NCBI GenBank assembly: GCA_018296165.2
Contig: JACKQL020000025.1
Coordinates: forward strand, 248,001 to 312,000
Reading direction: 5' to 3'
From: Termitomyces sp. T153
Taxonomy: Eukaryota; Basidiomycota; Agaricomycetes; Agaricales; Lyophyllaceae
DNA length: 64,000 bases
The position numbers and the translations under genes were made by a program. Positions within the stretch are counted from its first letter, which is position 1, and each line of letters opens with the position of its first letter. Under the pieces are notes generated by a model that did not search any database, had not been told where the DNA came from, and worked only from the letters and a program-made list of their open reading frames with translations. Positions 47,901 to 59,578 of this stretch are shown here, in pieces.

Positions 47901-48034
47901 TCGTTCTCCGCCTTCATCGTCCAACTGGTGCACAGTTAGAGCAGATTGCAGAAAGACGACAGAAGAACAAGGCGTGGGACGATTGGTTGCTCAAAATGGC
48001 CGAACCTATGGTGGTCCGATTCCCTCCCTCTTGA
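44940..48034 (+). CDS. Serine/threonine-rich protein with conserved C-terminal domain; function unknown
   Basis: I do not recognise the family. The folded-looking N-terminus (MNGPKASNAVEINDKLFGPY, WLADERAYYP) is joined by phase-matched introns (GTATCC..CTCAG; GTGTTG..TCAAG with a TTCTAAC branch site; GTTAGC..TTAAG; GTATGT..CACAG) to a long Ser/Thr/Pro-rich tract. That tract carries a KKKKKKKK nuclear-signal-like run near 46018-46041. The C-terminal part has YKGVDQRRFRFKVRF, a cysteine-rich patch (MCTCASLACYS), and a beta-rich domain with VKYKGQLTVFPLSPPFQVGP, NGIVDVSEYMCLGENVIEF and HIFVLRL. The pattern of that last domain recalls the PINIT-type sandwich of SUMO E3 ligases; this is only a suggestion. 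A near-repeat (DMVVDRLSPHLSER / DMAIDQIPPQLSER) sits in the middle. Confidence 0.75.
46018..46041 (+). repeat. Lysine-codon microsatellite (AAG)n
   Basis: A run of aag codons, interrupted at its end, encodes eight to nine lysines within the serine-rich protein. It is likely part of a nuclear signal. Confidence 0.8.
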
Positions 48035-48332
48035 AATAGCTATGGAGTTTTTTAGAGTATACACCACCTACCCCGTATATTATTGAATAGTGTACTTTCT
48101 AGCACTTTCATCAACGCTTGTGAATGTATCCATCCCTAAGTTCAACGACGTTGTAAATACACGGAGGTTGCCGAATTTGGTCCTAATACCGATCGGTTCT
48201 CGAGCGGTAGTGATTTTTGTTTTATTTCAGTGTGACTGCTGGACATATCGACGACGGTTCTTCGTCTTGGCCCATGCTCTTGGTTTAAAGCTTCAGTGTT
48301 CACAAAGTCATTGGGTCCTTCATTCTTCTGGG

Positions 48333-50467
48333 ATGACAGACTCACATACTGCTCGCTTGTGCGTTGAGATAATACATTCGCACTTCGGTCCTATCACGGC
48401 GGTCAGTTTCATAAATTCTCCGTAATCTTACAAGACTCACCTTAGCTATATCGATAGTCTGTAGCATCCGCTCTCCTAACTCGCGGACGACTGCCCCTCC
48501 CCCAACTGGTACGCATATCGGGCCACAAAATTAGGACAGTCCTCTCGTCTGTTTTAATTCTTATTCAACACAACATTCTTTGGCACGCGCGAACAGACGA
48601 AGATGGAGAGGTTCTCGAGGTCAATGTCGACGAATGCCTCATGAGGCTTCGATTTGGTAAGTTTGTGTACCAGGCTGAGGAATTGTTTGGAAAAGCGGTA
48701 TGTAACTTGATGCTGGAAATACTCCTCGACAATTGATATTTAGGCAGGCTTCAGAAATAGTACAAACTATTCTTGATCATGGAAAACTTCGTCCACCAGA
48801 TATCTTGTCACATTTGGGTGCTTACGAACCAAAGAGTGAGTCTTTTTCTATTCCCTAGGATTCTATCGTCGTCAATAAGTATTTTTTTCAGCTGTCACAC
48901 TCTATACACAAACTCTACATAAACTTGTTTCAACGTCTTATCTTAAACCTGCCACGATTCTTTCACATCTTTCTCCTCGGGATAAACGGATACAGTATGA
49001 GGCAGAAGAAAAAGCCAAAATTGTTGGGTTTCCCACTGCAAGGGAGATTCGAGAAGCAAAAGAGGTTGCTGAGGCTCGGCTCAAACGAGAAGAGGAAGAG
49101 GCAGAACAAGTTGGTTTGGTAAGATTGCCTGGTATTTCTCATTTGGTTCGTAATATAATCATTATCAGAAACGAAAAGCGAAGGAGATGACCGGTCATCG
49201 ACCATCCAAGGTCTGCCATCTGTATTTCTTCTGGATTTTTAATGAGCTCGTTGCAGCGCAAGATAGTCGGAGAGGAAGAGAATGCTGTTGAGGTATGTCA
49301 AAGAGTCTTTTGAAGGAACAGAGTCTGAGTCCCGAACATAGGAGACCGTCTATTTCCGTCTTAACTTCGACAAGTTCAATGTTCATATCAGGAATTCGGT
49401 GGGCCCATACCATTCTTTCTTTATAGTTACCCATGCTTACCCGTTCCAAGCTCGTCGTGAAAGCTGCAAAAGAGCGATATAACGCCGATGCAGCTCTGGT
49501 TCTTCACGCAGCTCTTAAATTAACGGAGTCAAGTCAAAAAAATGTTTCAGAAGTTCGTTCAGGTGCGCTCATGCATCTTTTAGATTTGCAATGAGCTCAA
49601 CGGCACCTAAGATCCCATGTCCGTGGCAAGCATAAGCTTGCAGTTATCGGAACACGATTTATCTTCCGGTCTCGTTTTTTCCTCCAAAAGAACGACAAAT
49701 TCGTCCTGCATTAAAGATTATCTTGGGATGCTTTCAGCTGCCGATAACCCTACGCCAGCAGGTAGAGCTGGTTCGTTTGTCTCCTTCAGCTCCTCCAAGG
49801 TCCAGGTCGAATTCGAGATCATTGGTCGTCGACTACGAAGGCGTGTTTTGGAGTCGGTAACCCGAGAACGTCACGGTGCAGAGGGTGTGCGAATACTGCG
49901 ACTTTTATTAGAGACCGGTAAGATGGATGAGAAACAGGTATGTCTTTCTGAGGCTGCATTTTATAGTCAATTGACGGTTTGGACAGGTTTCAAAAATTGC
50001 GATGATGGCTCCTAAGGATGTCCGGCCGCTTCTGGCTGCGCTTGCTGCTGATTCCCTAATTAGCACACAAGAGGTGCCCAAGAGTGCAGACCGAAATCCC
50101 ACAAGGACATTCTATCTTTGGTTCGTTGTTAGTTCCTCTATGCTGGCAAATGACGTCTTGATCTTCGAATAGGTATGTTGACCTCAATAAGGCATACTCA
50201 GTCATCCTGGGAAATCTCCATAAAACTCTATTTAACATGAGAATGCGGTGTCGTGCAGAGATGGAAGCTAGTGATGTTAAGGCTGTGCTTGAAAAGCGAG
50301 AGAGGAGTGACGTCAGTCAGGATGAGAGCTTGCTTTCTCGATTAGAGCGAGACATTCTCAGAGAATGGGAGACGAAACAAAAAAAGCTGACTGTACTGGA
50401 GATGCGTGTAGAGGAGACAGTGTTCATTCTCAAAGACCTCCGATTACTGGGAATAGATGATGATTGA
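48333..50467 (+). CDS. RPC82: RNA polymerase III subunit RPC82 (C3)
   Basis: Pol III-specific subunit built of winged helices; with RPC34 and RPC31 it opens promoters of tRNA, 5S and U6 genes. It starts MTDSHTARLCVEIIHSHFGP and continues VASALLTRGRLPLPQL, VRISGHKIRTVLSSVLILIQ (first winged helix), HNILWHART, MRLRFGKFV and KLRPPDILSHL. The middle is ETVYFRLNFDKFNVHIRN, the later winged helices are EGVRILRLLLETGKMDEKQV and MAPKDVRPLLAALAADSLIS, and the C-terminus is FYLWYVDLNKAYSVILGNLH..ILKDLRLLGIDDD. About nine short introns. The first, GTCAGT..CGATAG, joins GPITA to SVASALL in phase. Confidence 0.93.
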
Positions 50468-50591
50468 GTTGGCAGTCCTTGGTGACAGATCGAACATGGT
50501 ACAGTGAAATGTCTAGTTTGACAGCTCAGATCTCTTGCACATCGTGACTTTGTTCCATTCCCTTCACGGGCAGTACATATTGGAGAACGTA

Positions 50592-51705
50592 ATGGTGCCT
50601 GTCAAATCTACAGTGGCAGCTACGGAAAGGTTTGCTGAAGTCTATGTCGATTATGAACTCGCTTCCCCCCCGCCGCACCCCGGCAGTGGCTGGACGCGTT
50701 TCGTACGCATCTCTGACACGCATTCGCGCCTCTTTCCTGTTCCTGACGGAGACGTACTCTTGCACGCTGGTGATCTTAGTAGTTGGGGTCATCCAAGTCA
50801 GGTAGACTTAACATTGAAATGGCTCCAGAAACTCGGCCATCCCGCAAAGATGTAGGTGATTTAGAATTCATATGATTGCAAAACTGCCTCCCAATCACTT
50901 CAAACAGTATCATTGGAGGTAATCACGACGTAGGCATGGATCGTGTGCACTTCGGACCCATTTGACCTTGTCGCCAGTTGTGTCTTGATGCAAAGCTTGG
51001 TCAAGGAAACCAAGTTCTTTCATTAGAGGTCAGTACTTCGGACCTCATGACGTCAGTGTCTCAAATAAAGAACAGGACTCTTCACTGGAAGCTATACGAA
51101 AGAAACTCAAAAGCAAAGAGCTTTTCAAAGCAAATGTTCACTACTTACAGCACGAGTCGGTCACAATCACCACTTCTGAGGGCAAGACGTGGTCTATCTT
51201 TGGGTCACCTGTTCGTGGGTTTCCGACTTGCAGAATTCCTGCCTAACCCTTTCTTCAGTCAGCCCCACAATATGCAAGGGGTGCATTTCAGTACGGTTCT
51301 GAGGACGAGGCCCGCAGTGCGTCAAGTTATTTGGCTCCTGGGTGTCGCCGCTAAGGCCTTTTCCCTTTTCTCAGCAATTTATCAGCAAATTCCCCTAGGG
51401 ATCGATATACTCTTGACGCACACCCCACCTCACTTCATCCTAGACAAAACGCGACGAGGGAAGAACGCAGGTTGTCCCTACTTAGCAGCAAGAATGCAAG
51501 ACTTAGAACAATGCAGATTACACGTGTTTGGGTAAGTTTTTTTTGAAGATTAAAGAGATAATCATAAAAGTTCCACAGACACATTCATGAAGCCTGGGGT
51601 GCAGACATTACTGATGAAGGCGTTCGGCGGGTGTCTGTAAATGCCGCCGTTGATTATCGAGGCTCGCGGGCCATCATAGTGGATCTTCGAAATGACACGA
51701 AATAG
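50592..51705 (+). CDS. MPPED-type metallophosphoesterase
   Basis: Calcineurin-like phosphoesterase of the MPPED1/2 (239AB) type. Metal-site motifs: FVRISDTHSR, LLHAGDLSSWG, IIGGNHDVG, LLTHTPPHF, and a final FGHIHEAWG formed across the intron near 51535-51580. The last exon ends IVVDLRNDTK. A GTGCGT..TCAG intron (about 51318-51377) joins GSEDEAR to IYQQIPLGIDILLTHTPP, removing a misleading open frame. The start at 50592 (MVPVKSTVAATERF) sits at the conserved beginning; an ATG at 50535 would add 19 aa. The substrate is unknown; mammalian relatives hydrolyse cyclic nucleotides poorly. It lies 131 bp upstream of SPT16. Confidence 0.85.
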
Positions 51706-51836
51706 TAACGAAATAAGTAGTAGTCATATGTACATTTGTTGTGAATTGAAACTCCGATAGTTGACCAATTTCGGCGCGTCCGCCAGTCTGACGCGCTCTT
51801 TCACCTCTTTCTTGACAATACGCTTCGTGACTTGAG

Positions 51837-54800
51837 ATGCTCGTGGAGTTGAATAAAGCTCTTTTTAATTCTCGCATACAGCGTATATACGACGGTTGGA
51901 ACGTATGTGGTAGCCTCTTTGACACTCGTCTCATCTTCTTCACATTAATATTCACCTTAGAGCGCTAGAAACGATGATGACTACAGTTCAATAGCTGATG
52001 CGGATGCAATTCTTCTTGTTGCCGGTGATCCTGCCTCTGAGGATGAACCGATGCGAAAGGGAACTTGTCTTCAGGTGAGTTCAAGGAGTCTATGTCTGAC
52101 ATGAAAAGTGGGTAACTTTATCTTTCGTTATAGCAATGGCTTCTTGGCTATGAATTTCCTTCGACCCTTTTTTTGTTCCAGAAAGACAGAATCTCAATTC
52201 TCTGTTCCGCCTCGAAAGGTGAGCAAGAGAATGCCATTATTACAGTAACTCGATCTAACCTCGCAGTACAGCTAAAATTCTGAGTCAGATAGAGCATAGT
52301 GCAGGAAGCGTCAAAATTGAGATCTTAGCCCAGGCAAAGGGGAAAGACGCACCCAACGATTCCTTATCTAAATTCGTCGAAGTCTATGCCTCTCAAACCT
52401 GTGTCGGTACTCTGACGAAAGAAAGTCACTCAGGGAAACTAGTTGGAGATTGGGAAGCACTTGTGAAAGGACTCGAAAGCAAACCCGAGATTGTTGATAT
52501 CGGTCCTGTTGTTTCAAGCTTTATGGCAGTGAAGGATTCTGAAGAATTGGTACGTTGTTGACTTAACCTATCCATGACTCTCTTTGACTTTTTCACAAAA
52601 GAAAAACGTCCAAGTGGCTGCTGCGTTGACTTCCACTCTTTTGAAGCATCATGTCGCACCCAAGTTGGAAGCAATCTTGGACAAGGAGTCCAAGATAACT
52701 CATGATATGCTTGCTGCACAAATCGAGGCACGACTCGGATCTGGAGAAGGAAGTACCGCAAAGGGCCCTGATATGAGAGTTTGGAGTAAAGGGAAGGGGT
52801 TAGATGAGGTTCGACAATTTTATCCAGCCTGCTCTCTCCAATGTGTTGCTTATTTTGTTTTCGCTAAGATTGATTGGCAACTAGTCGAGTTTTGCTATCC
52901 TCCCATCATTATTTCGCGGTCAAGCAAGTCAGGCTACGATTTGAGATACACAGTGGAGTCAAGTGAAGACAACATAGCACACAAAGGAGTCCTTCTGGTT
53001 GCATTCGGATTGCGGTACAAGTCGTACTGTGTCAATGTCGGCCGGACATTTATAGTAGATCCAAATCCAGTGAGCCTCAAGCTCTGCCTGTCGATGAGTC
53101 TTTACCTGATCGCTCGTACAGGATCAAGAAAAGCAGTACAATATTCTTCTAAACTTGCAGTCGGAACTTTTATCTTTCATCAAGAATGACATCTCGGCGC
53201 GCGACGTCTACCAGCATGCATCATCATTCGTTAAATCTAAGGATCCAGAACTGGAGAAACATTTTGTGAAGAATGTCGGATTCGGGGTGCGTATTTTATT
53301 TGGTTGTAACGTTGGTTACGTCTCTCATTTGGTTGTCCAAGATGGGCATAGAATTCCGTGACTCTGCTTATGTCTTGTCAGCCAAAAATGGGCGTTCCCT
53401 AAAGACGGATATGATTTTTAACCTTGGTCTCGGGTTCTCTGACCTAGTTGACAGCACTGGGAAAAAGTAAGCCCTTAGACATTGTCGTCCATCTACCAGA
53501 TATTGACTTTCCCTGATAGATATTCTCTTCATCTTGTTGATACCATACGTGTTGGTACAAATAAATCAGTCCTTCTGACTGAAGGAACGCGATTGACCAA
53601 AGACACCCTTTTCTTCTTGACTCCTGAGAGCGATGAGGAAAAACCGCAGAAGGAGCGAAAACCGCCTGCGACTTCCCGGATGAATGGATCGCCTCAAAAG
53701 AAGACTGCAGGAACAAAGGTTCTGAGAAATCAAACCCGCCGTGCTGTCCAAGATGAGGTCCATACATCGGCTGCTGCCCGTTTAACGGAGCACCAAAGGG
53801 AATTACACGAAAAGCTCCAGACCGAGGGCATTCACCGTTACGTGGAGGGGGGTGGAGGTAGTGGGGGAAAGGAAGGCAAAGGATGGAAGAGATTTCAGAG
53901 CTACAAGGGTGAAGCAGCGTTGCCTAATGAAGTGGACAGACTGCGAGTGAGCCTTTTCTTTTTGATGTTTACACCAATCGGTCTGAGGACATATTCCCCA
54001 AGATTTTCATCGATCGGAAGGCCCAGACTGTTATTCTGCCAATCCATGGTTCTGCGGTACCCTTCCATATCAATACTATAAAAAATGCTAGCAAGAGCGA
54101 TGAAGGGGATTCTACCATTCTAAGGATTAATTTCCAAACCCCGGGTCAACTCGCGGGTAAAAAAGAAGACACGGTAAGTGCCACATGGTACAGAAATCCC
54201 ATTCTTACCTTCCGATATAGCCTTTTGAAGACCCTGATGCGACATTCATTCGTTCGATCTCATACCGCTCGCCAGATGGACATCGTTTTGATAGCATCTG
54301 CAAGCAGATCACCGACTTGAAGAAAGAAGCCAACAAACGAGAACAACAAAAAAAGGAAATGGCGGACGTTGTTGAACAAGGTAACCTTGTGGAAGTGAAA
54401 GGTCATCGGCCTGTCAAGATGGCCGAAGCGTTTGTACGCCCTGCTCTTGACGGAAAGAGGTTGCCAGGCGAGGTAGAAATCCACCAAAACGGTGTGCGCT
54501 ACCAATCTCCACTTGGGTCACAGAAGATCGGTAAGTAATTACAGGATTCTACTCTATTTGATACACATTGACCGTCAATACCCAGATATATTGTTCAGCA
54601 ACATCAAACATCTTTTCTTCCAGCCGTGCGACCACGAACTCCTTGTGATAGTCCATCTCCATCTCAAGTCGCCAATCATGATTGGTAAAAAGAAAGCTTT
54701 TGTATGACAATCATTGTGAAAGTCCATTTATCTGCTCACAGCAATGATAGGATGTCCAGTTCGTTCGCGAAGCTTCCGACGTTCAGTTCGATGAGACGGG

Positions 54801-55949
54801 AAATAGAAAACGCAAACATCGCTATGGAGATGAAGATGAAATCGAGATGGAACAGCAGGAACGCAAACGCCGCGCCATGCTCAACAAGGAGATCAAGGCA
54901 TTTGCAGAGAAGATAGCAGAAGCAGCATCGGCTTCAGTAAGTCAAGTACGAGTCGTGCATACATATCCCTAACATGTCTAAACTAGAATGGGGACACCCT
55001 GGATCTCGACATTCCTTTCAGAGAACTATCCTTTGAGGGTGTACCCTTTCGAACCAGTGCTCGTCTGCAGCCGACGACTGAGTGTCTTGTACATCTCACG
55101 GACCCTCCTTTCCTGGTTGTGACATTGGCTGACATAGAGATCGCATCTCTGGAACGTGTCCAATACGGTTTGAAGCAGTTTGACCTTGTCTTCGTTTTCA
55201 AAGACTTCACCAAGACACCTCTCCACATCAACTCGATACAAAGTTCGCAAATGGATGACGTGAAAAACTGGTTAGAGTAAGGCATATCAATCAACAGATG
55301 TTAAGTGTAGTTTGACCTTTTCGCTTAGTTCTGTCGATATCGCAATGAGTGAAGGCCCTGTCAATCTGAACTGGGGGCCTATCATGAAACATATCAACGA
55401 AAACCCTTACGAGTTTTTCCAAGGGGGCGGGTGGAGTTTCCTTGGGGGTGCGAATGGTGCTGAGGTACTTCGTGTTCTTTCTTCCCTGCTGGCCAGCATC
55501 TAATACCATCCGTGTCAGAGTGATCGTTCCGATGATTCTGATTCAGAGTCAGAGTTCGAAGCTGACGACGACGACGTCGTGGAGACAGAAAGTAGTGATG
55601 ACGAGAGCGAATTCGACGACTCTGCCTCTGGTAGCGACTCTGATTCCGAGGCTGGTGATGACGACGAAAGTGAAGGTAACGTTTTGTCTTGCTATCTGTC
55701 ACCTTTTCAACTCATTTTGGATGAAGGGGAAGACTGGGATGAGCTCGAGAGGAAGGCCGCCAAATGTAAGAACCTTTATATACTTAACATTAGAGACTAT
55801 CTGACTCTCTTTGACTAGCTGATGCGAAGCGAGCGGAGGCAGCGAAGAAGGCGCGAGACTCTGATGATTCGGACGATGACAGAAGGAAAAAATCCAAGTC
55901 AAAGGCCAATGGCAAGCCTAATGGAAAGTCTAAAAGTAAAAACCGGTGA
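51837..55949 (+). CDS. SPT16: FACT complex subunit SPT16
   Basis: Histone chaperone that, with POB3/SSRP1, handles H2A-H2B during transcription and replication. N-terminal peptidase-like domain: [64 protein letters not shown], then [20 protein letters not shown]. The central dimerisation region has [12 protein letters not shown] and the basic [20 protein letters not shown]. The Rtt106/PH-like middle domain includes [20 protein letters not shown] and [20 protein letters not shown]. The C-terminus is a long Asp/Glu/Ser tail (about 55530-55740) followed by basic [19 protein letters not shown]. More than twelve introns. It lies 100 bp upstream of GPI18 on the same strand. Confidence 0.95.
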
Positions 55950-56048
55950 TGTGTGGCACGAGTATGCCTTTCCCTCTCCCTTTACATATAAGATTTTGAT
56001 GCGTGCTCTGTATTTGAATATTCTCTCTACATAATTATATAACCAGCC

Positions 56049-57315
56049 ATGCGGACGAGATCAAGTTTGAGCTGCAGTCACATGATCGTCTCTCCCGTCG
56101 TCCTCGCCATTGCCCACCGCGTCCTCCCTCTCTTCGACGCATCTCCCCGTCTCCAGCCCCCGTCCTCGCCTCATGTCCGCTGGGATGCCCTCCACTTTCT
56201 CGCCATCGCCGACGCCGGCTACAAGTACGAGAACCAGTGGGCCTTTCTTCCCGGCGTCCCCTTCCTCATCAATCTCCTCCGCTTCCAGTCCAACTCTTAT
56301 ATATGGCCCATTGTCCTCTCGGCTGTGGCTGCCGACTCAGCGCGAATCCTTTATTGTCTGACGCGTCTCCACTTTCCTGCCTCCCCAGCCATCGCTCGTC
56401 TTGTCGTCCTCCTATCTCTCTTTCCTAGCAGTCCTGCAACTCTTTATCTCGCCCCATATGCAGAACCTTTCTTCACATGTCTTTCATACAGAGGTAATGT
56501 CATATTTTCCTTTTCCACCTCGCATTTCACACCTGTCAGGCATGTTTTATGCCGCCCAACATCACTGGATACGCGCGACCTTGTCCTTCGTTCTCGCCAC
56601 CTTCTTTCGCTCCAACGGCGTCCTTCTCGCAGGTTATCTTGTCTGGGGCCTGGTTGTCCAACCATTCATCGACCGTAAACAGGTCCGTAGATCAGATTGT
56701 ACACCTCCACCCGTTTGACGGAGCCGTTCCCAGCTTTCCTTTTTCAAGATGGCATATTCCATTGTATTATCAGCATGTGTGGCCGCCCCTTTTATCTACC
56801 ACAACTACAAGGCTTATCGTCTGTTCTGTAATACCCCCAACAAACCACAGTGGTGCTATCGCATCCCGCCATCTATATACACTCATGTACAAGCAACATA
56901 CTGGGATGTCGGCTTCCTTCGCTACTGGACGCCCGCCCAGATACCCAATTTCGTCATCGCAGCTCCCCCTCTTGTCCTTCTTATAGCGTTCTCTGTCCAG
57001 CACATCAAGACATATTTTCTGGGTTTCAGAACCCGATTCAATGGTGTCAAGGAAAACGACAGGGAAGAGAATCTGTTTGCGACGCCGTCAATAACCCCAT
57101 ACCTTATACATTCTCTTGCAATGTGTATCACTTTGATCTTCTTCTCCCATACGCAGATCGTGCTTCGCCTCGCTGCCGCGCTCCCCGCGCTCTATTGGGC
57201 CGTTGGTTGGCTTTTTGTTTGCGGAAGTCCCTGGGCCAAAATCTGGGTATGGTGGAGCGTACTTTGGGGGTTAATCAGCCTAGGCCTCTGGACGGCATTC
57301 CTCCCGCCTGCTTAG
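56049..57315 (+). CDS. GPI18: GPI mannosyltransferase 2 (GPI18 / PIG-V)
   Basis: ER membrane enzyme that adds the second mannose to the GPI precursor. Signatures: HVRWDALHFLAIADAGY (conserved lumenal catalytic loop with WD), YENQWAFLPG, SPATLYLAPYAEP (with FTCLSYRG), FFRSNGVLLAGYLVWG, QATYWDVGFLRYWTPAQIPN and hydrophobic segments up to LWTAFLPPA. Two or three introns: GTAATG..TCAG after EPFFTCLSYR, which leads to AAQHHWIRATLSFVLATFF, and one near 56683-56747. About 380 aa. The start ATG at 56049 follows the SPT16 stop by 100 bp. The 3' end is partly duplicated 2 kb downstream (see repeats). The enzyme would serve the GPI-anchored amylase homologue among others, but there is no special link. 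Confidence 0.92.
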
Positions 57316-57428
57316 TGCCAAAACACACTAGTTCATTACACACAGTTCGTAGCTAAGTAATCATTGTGCATAATAAACATACGACAAAACAGACTCAGAA
57401 ATGTTATGGGCATATGGTATCCGGCACA
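57303..57428. repeat. Repeat copy A: GPI18 3' end and flank
   Basis: This runs from the last codons of GPI18 (cctgcttag) through AACACACTAGTTCATTAC, GCATAATAAACAT and CATATGGTATCCGGCACA. Copies B and C downstream match it with scattered mismatches and small gaps. Confidence 0.8.
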
Positions 57429-57616
57429 GGTCTTGCAGATTCAGCAGGATTCATTATCAGTTCAACTATGGGCTAGTACTGAGTGATTCTGCGGGAACAG
57501 ATAATGACTTGCTGCCGAACATGGAACAAACACAAGTATAGTCCAAAATACAAGTCTGACACATACGAAAATACAATGGATGAAAAAGAAAGAGGTCAAT
57601 GCACTCCATCTGTGTC

Positions 57617-58710
57617 TTACAATTGATTCTCTGCTTGCGATCCACCCCCTGCCCGTGCTTTTGCAAGAAGTGCTTCAAGCTCTTGCACTTTGCGCTCTGA
57701 CTCCGCCAGACGCTCTGCTTGACGCTTTACTTGATCTTCTGCCTCCTTCTTCGAGTTCCACTTGAGAATCAACTCGTTAGCAAGGTTTCTGTCAGTTGTG
57801 CTGTGATGATCACCTTTTCCGTATATTCAGAGATAAAGCCCTTGACCCTTTCGTATGCTGGATTCAGGTATAGCTTGATATCTTCATCCTTGACAATCGG
57901 AACTCCATGCCACTTCCCTGCCACCTTGGATTTCTCGAATGGACGATCATCCAGGTAGCGTTCGAGGGTCTTCTCGAAGAGTCCCCTGAACATATAGCAG
58001 TTTGTCTTATACAAACGATAATCCTGTAATTCCAAGGAGACCGAACGTGCAATTATCAGCAGTAGGAGGAGAGTGACCCCCCCCTCAATGACTCCCTGCT
58101 CAGGGTCCTTCCCTACAGATGTGTATCTAAGATCCGTCTGGCAGCCTCTCAGCCGACTTGTCGGGTCTGCATAGTAAAATGTCATCTCGTCGCCAGCTGG
58201 TAACTCTTTATTTGAAAGAACTCTTTTCATGTTCTTCGAAGGACTCGAGCTCTTCGAAGTCCAGAAATTCCCAGCTGATGAGACCGAATCATTGCTGGCC
58301 ACACTGGCAGCACTTTCATTTGCTCTCGGCAAAGGAGGATATGTAGCCATTGCTGTGGAAGGAGGGATAATTGTTGAGGTGGTCGGGATCGTAGCAGGTG
58401 TCGGCATACTGGTAGCAGGGATTGTCGCAGGGGTAGCAGAAGCCGCTGAGGGAGCAGCAGAAGTCGAAGCATCTGCTTCCGTCCAAATCCTGTCCACTAC
58501 TATGTAGAATACTGTGTCTCCCTTCTTCAACTTCGCAAGAATGCCTTCGTGACCAGCAAGATCGGAAAACTTCAGCCCCCAGAGTTCTTCGACATAACAA
58601 ATGTCGGCTGTGTTCCCAGCCATAATTTGCGCGACCAGGAGCGTGTGGATTACCGCTAGGGACATCCTCTTTTCCCAATGAACGACTTCGGGGAGAACGG
58701 GAGAGGCCAT
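57617..58710 (-). pseudogene. Lineage-specific orphan gene with a frameshift near its 3' end
   Basis: Single-exon frame starting MASPVLPEVVHWEKRMSLAV. It has KKGDTVFYIVVDRIWTE, an Ala/Pro/Thr-rich middle, then EMTFYYADPTSRLRGCQ, a hydrophobic LLLLLIIARSVS, and LQDYRLYKTNCYMFRGLFEK. The last motif has the Tyr-x-Leu..Asn-Cys-Tyr pattern seen in expanded agaricomycete orphan families. The frame stops at 57769, but another frame continues directly as a clean coiled coil (NLANELILKWNSKKEAEDQ..RLAESERKVQELEALLAKA) to a stop at 57617. One extra base near 57785-57800 would join them. No GT-AG intron of plausible size does. It could be a recent pseudogene, a sequence error, or a shorter real protein. 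A longer frame to an ATG at 59109 crosses a 24-nt tandem repeat and is less convincing. Confidence 0.6.
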
Positions 58711-59328
58711 TCCAAGCAGACGACGCAGAAAGATTCCTAAGCGTACGAGAGAGAGATTTCCTAGGCGTACGAGAGAGAAGCGCATGTGGTCGATGTCAAA
58801 CATATAATCGCCAAAAAGCTCACACGTGTAAACTCGTTTACGGGGACATACCGGTAAAAGCCGACAGTATGAACACAGGTAGCGGGGCAAGGCCAAACGC
58901 ATGTCCGGTCGTCGGATGTGGTCTCGTCGGTATTTGAATGTCTTCGCAACATTGAGATAGATCATCCCTCTCTTTGGTTCGCGAATGCCAGATTGCCAGA
59001 ATTTTCGATGCTGGGGATCATGTGAACTCTTGACACACTTCCAATCGTAGTACAATCTGATCATGAGCTCAAGGGAAGCGTGTGGTCCAAGGACCTGTGC
59101 GGTGACCATAAGACCAGCCTCACTTAGGCCTCGTGTGTGAATTCCTCAATATTCATCGATTATCGATTAACTACGCAATGAGTCAGCGCTCAGTATACAC
59201 CGCATATACGTTATATAGTATAGAAATCATACGCAGGCAACCCGGCGACCGAAATGAAGAAGACTGACATTTTCTTGTGTCTTGTGACCGACCAAAATTC
59301 TTGCTCCGTTATCTCGATCGTTCCAACC

Positions 59329-59460
59329 ATTCCTCGATCACTGCTTAGCACCAAAAGATATATACACTTTCATTTCATCTCTTTACAGCACAAGAGTTCA
59401 GAGCCAAGTAATAATCGTGCATATTATTTAAACATACGGATAAAACACAGACAAAGAAAT
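59329..59460. repeat. Repeat copy B (degenerate)
   Basis: This begins with CATTCCTCGATCACTGCTTAG, resembling the last coding bases of GPI18. After a gap it continues with AGCCAAGTAATAATCGTGCA, AAACATACG and ACAGACAAAGAAATG, parallel to copy A. Confidence 0.65.
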
Positions 59461-59578
59461 GCCCAAAACACACTAGTTCATTACAACACATACTTCGTAG
59501 CCAAGTAATAATCATGCATAATAAACATGCTATCAAATCCAGACAAAAAAAGGTCATGGGTATATGGTATCCGGCACA
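59461..59578. repeat. Repeat copy C
   Basis: Directly abuts copy B and matches copy A from AAAACACACTAGTTCATTAC through GCATAATAAACAT to TATGGTATCCGGCACA, with scattered differences. Confidence 0.8.
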
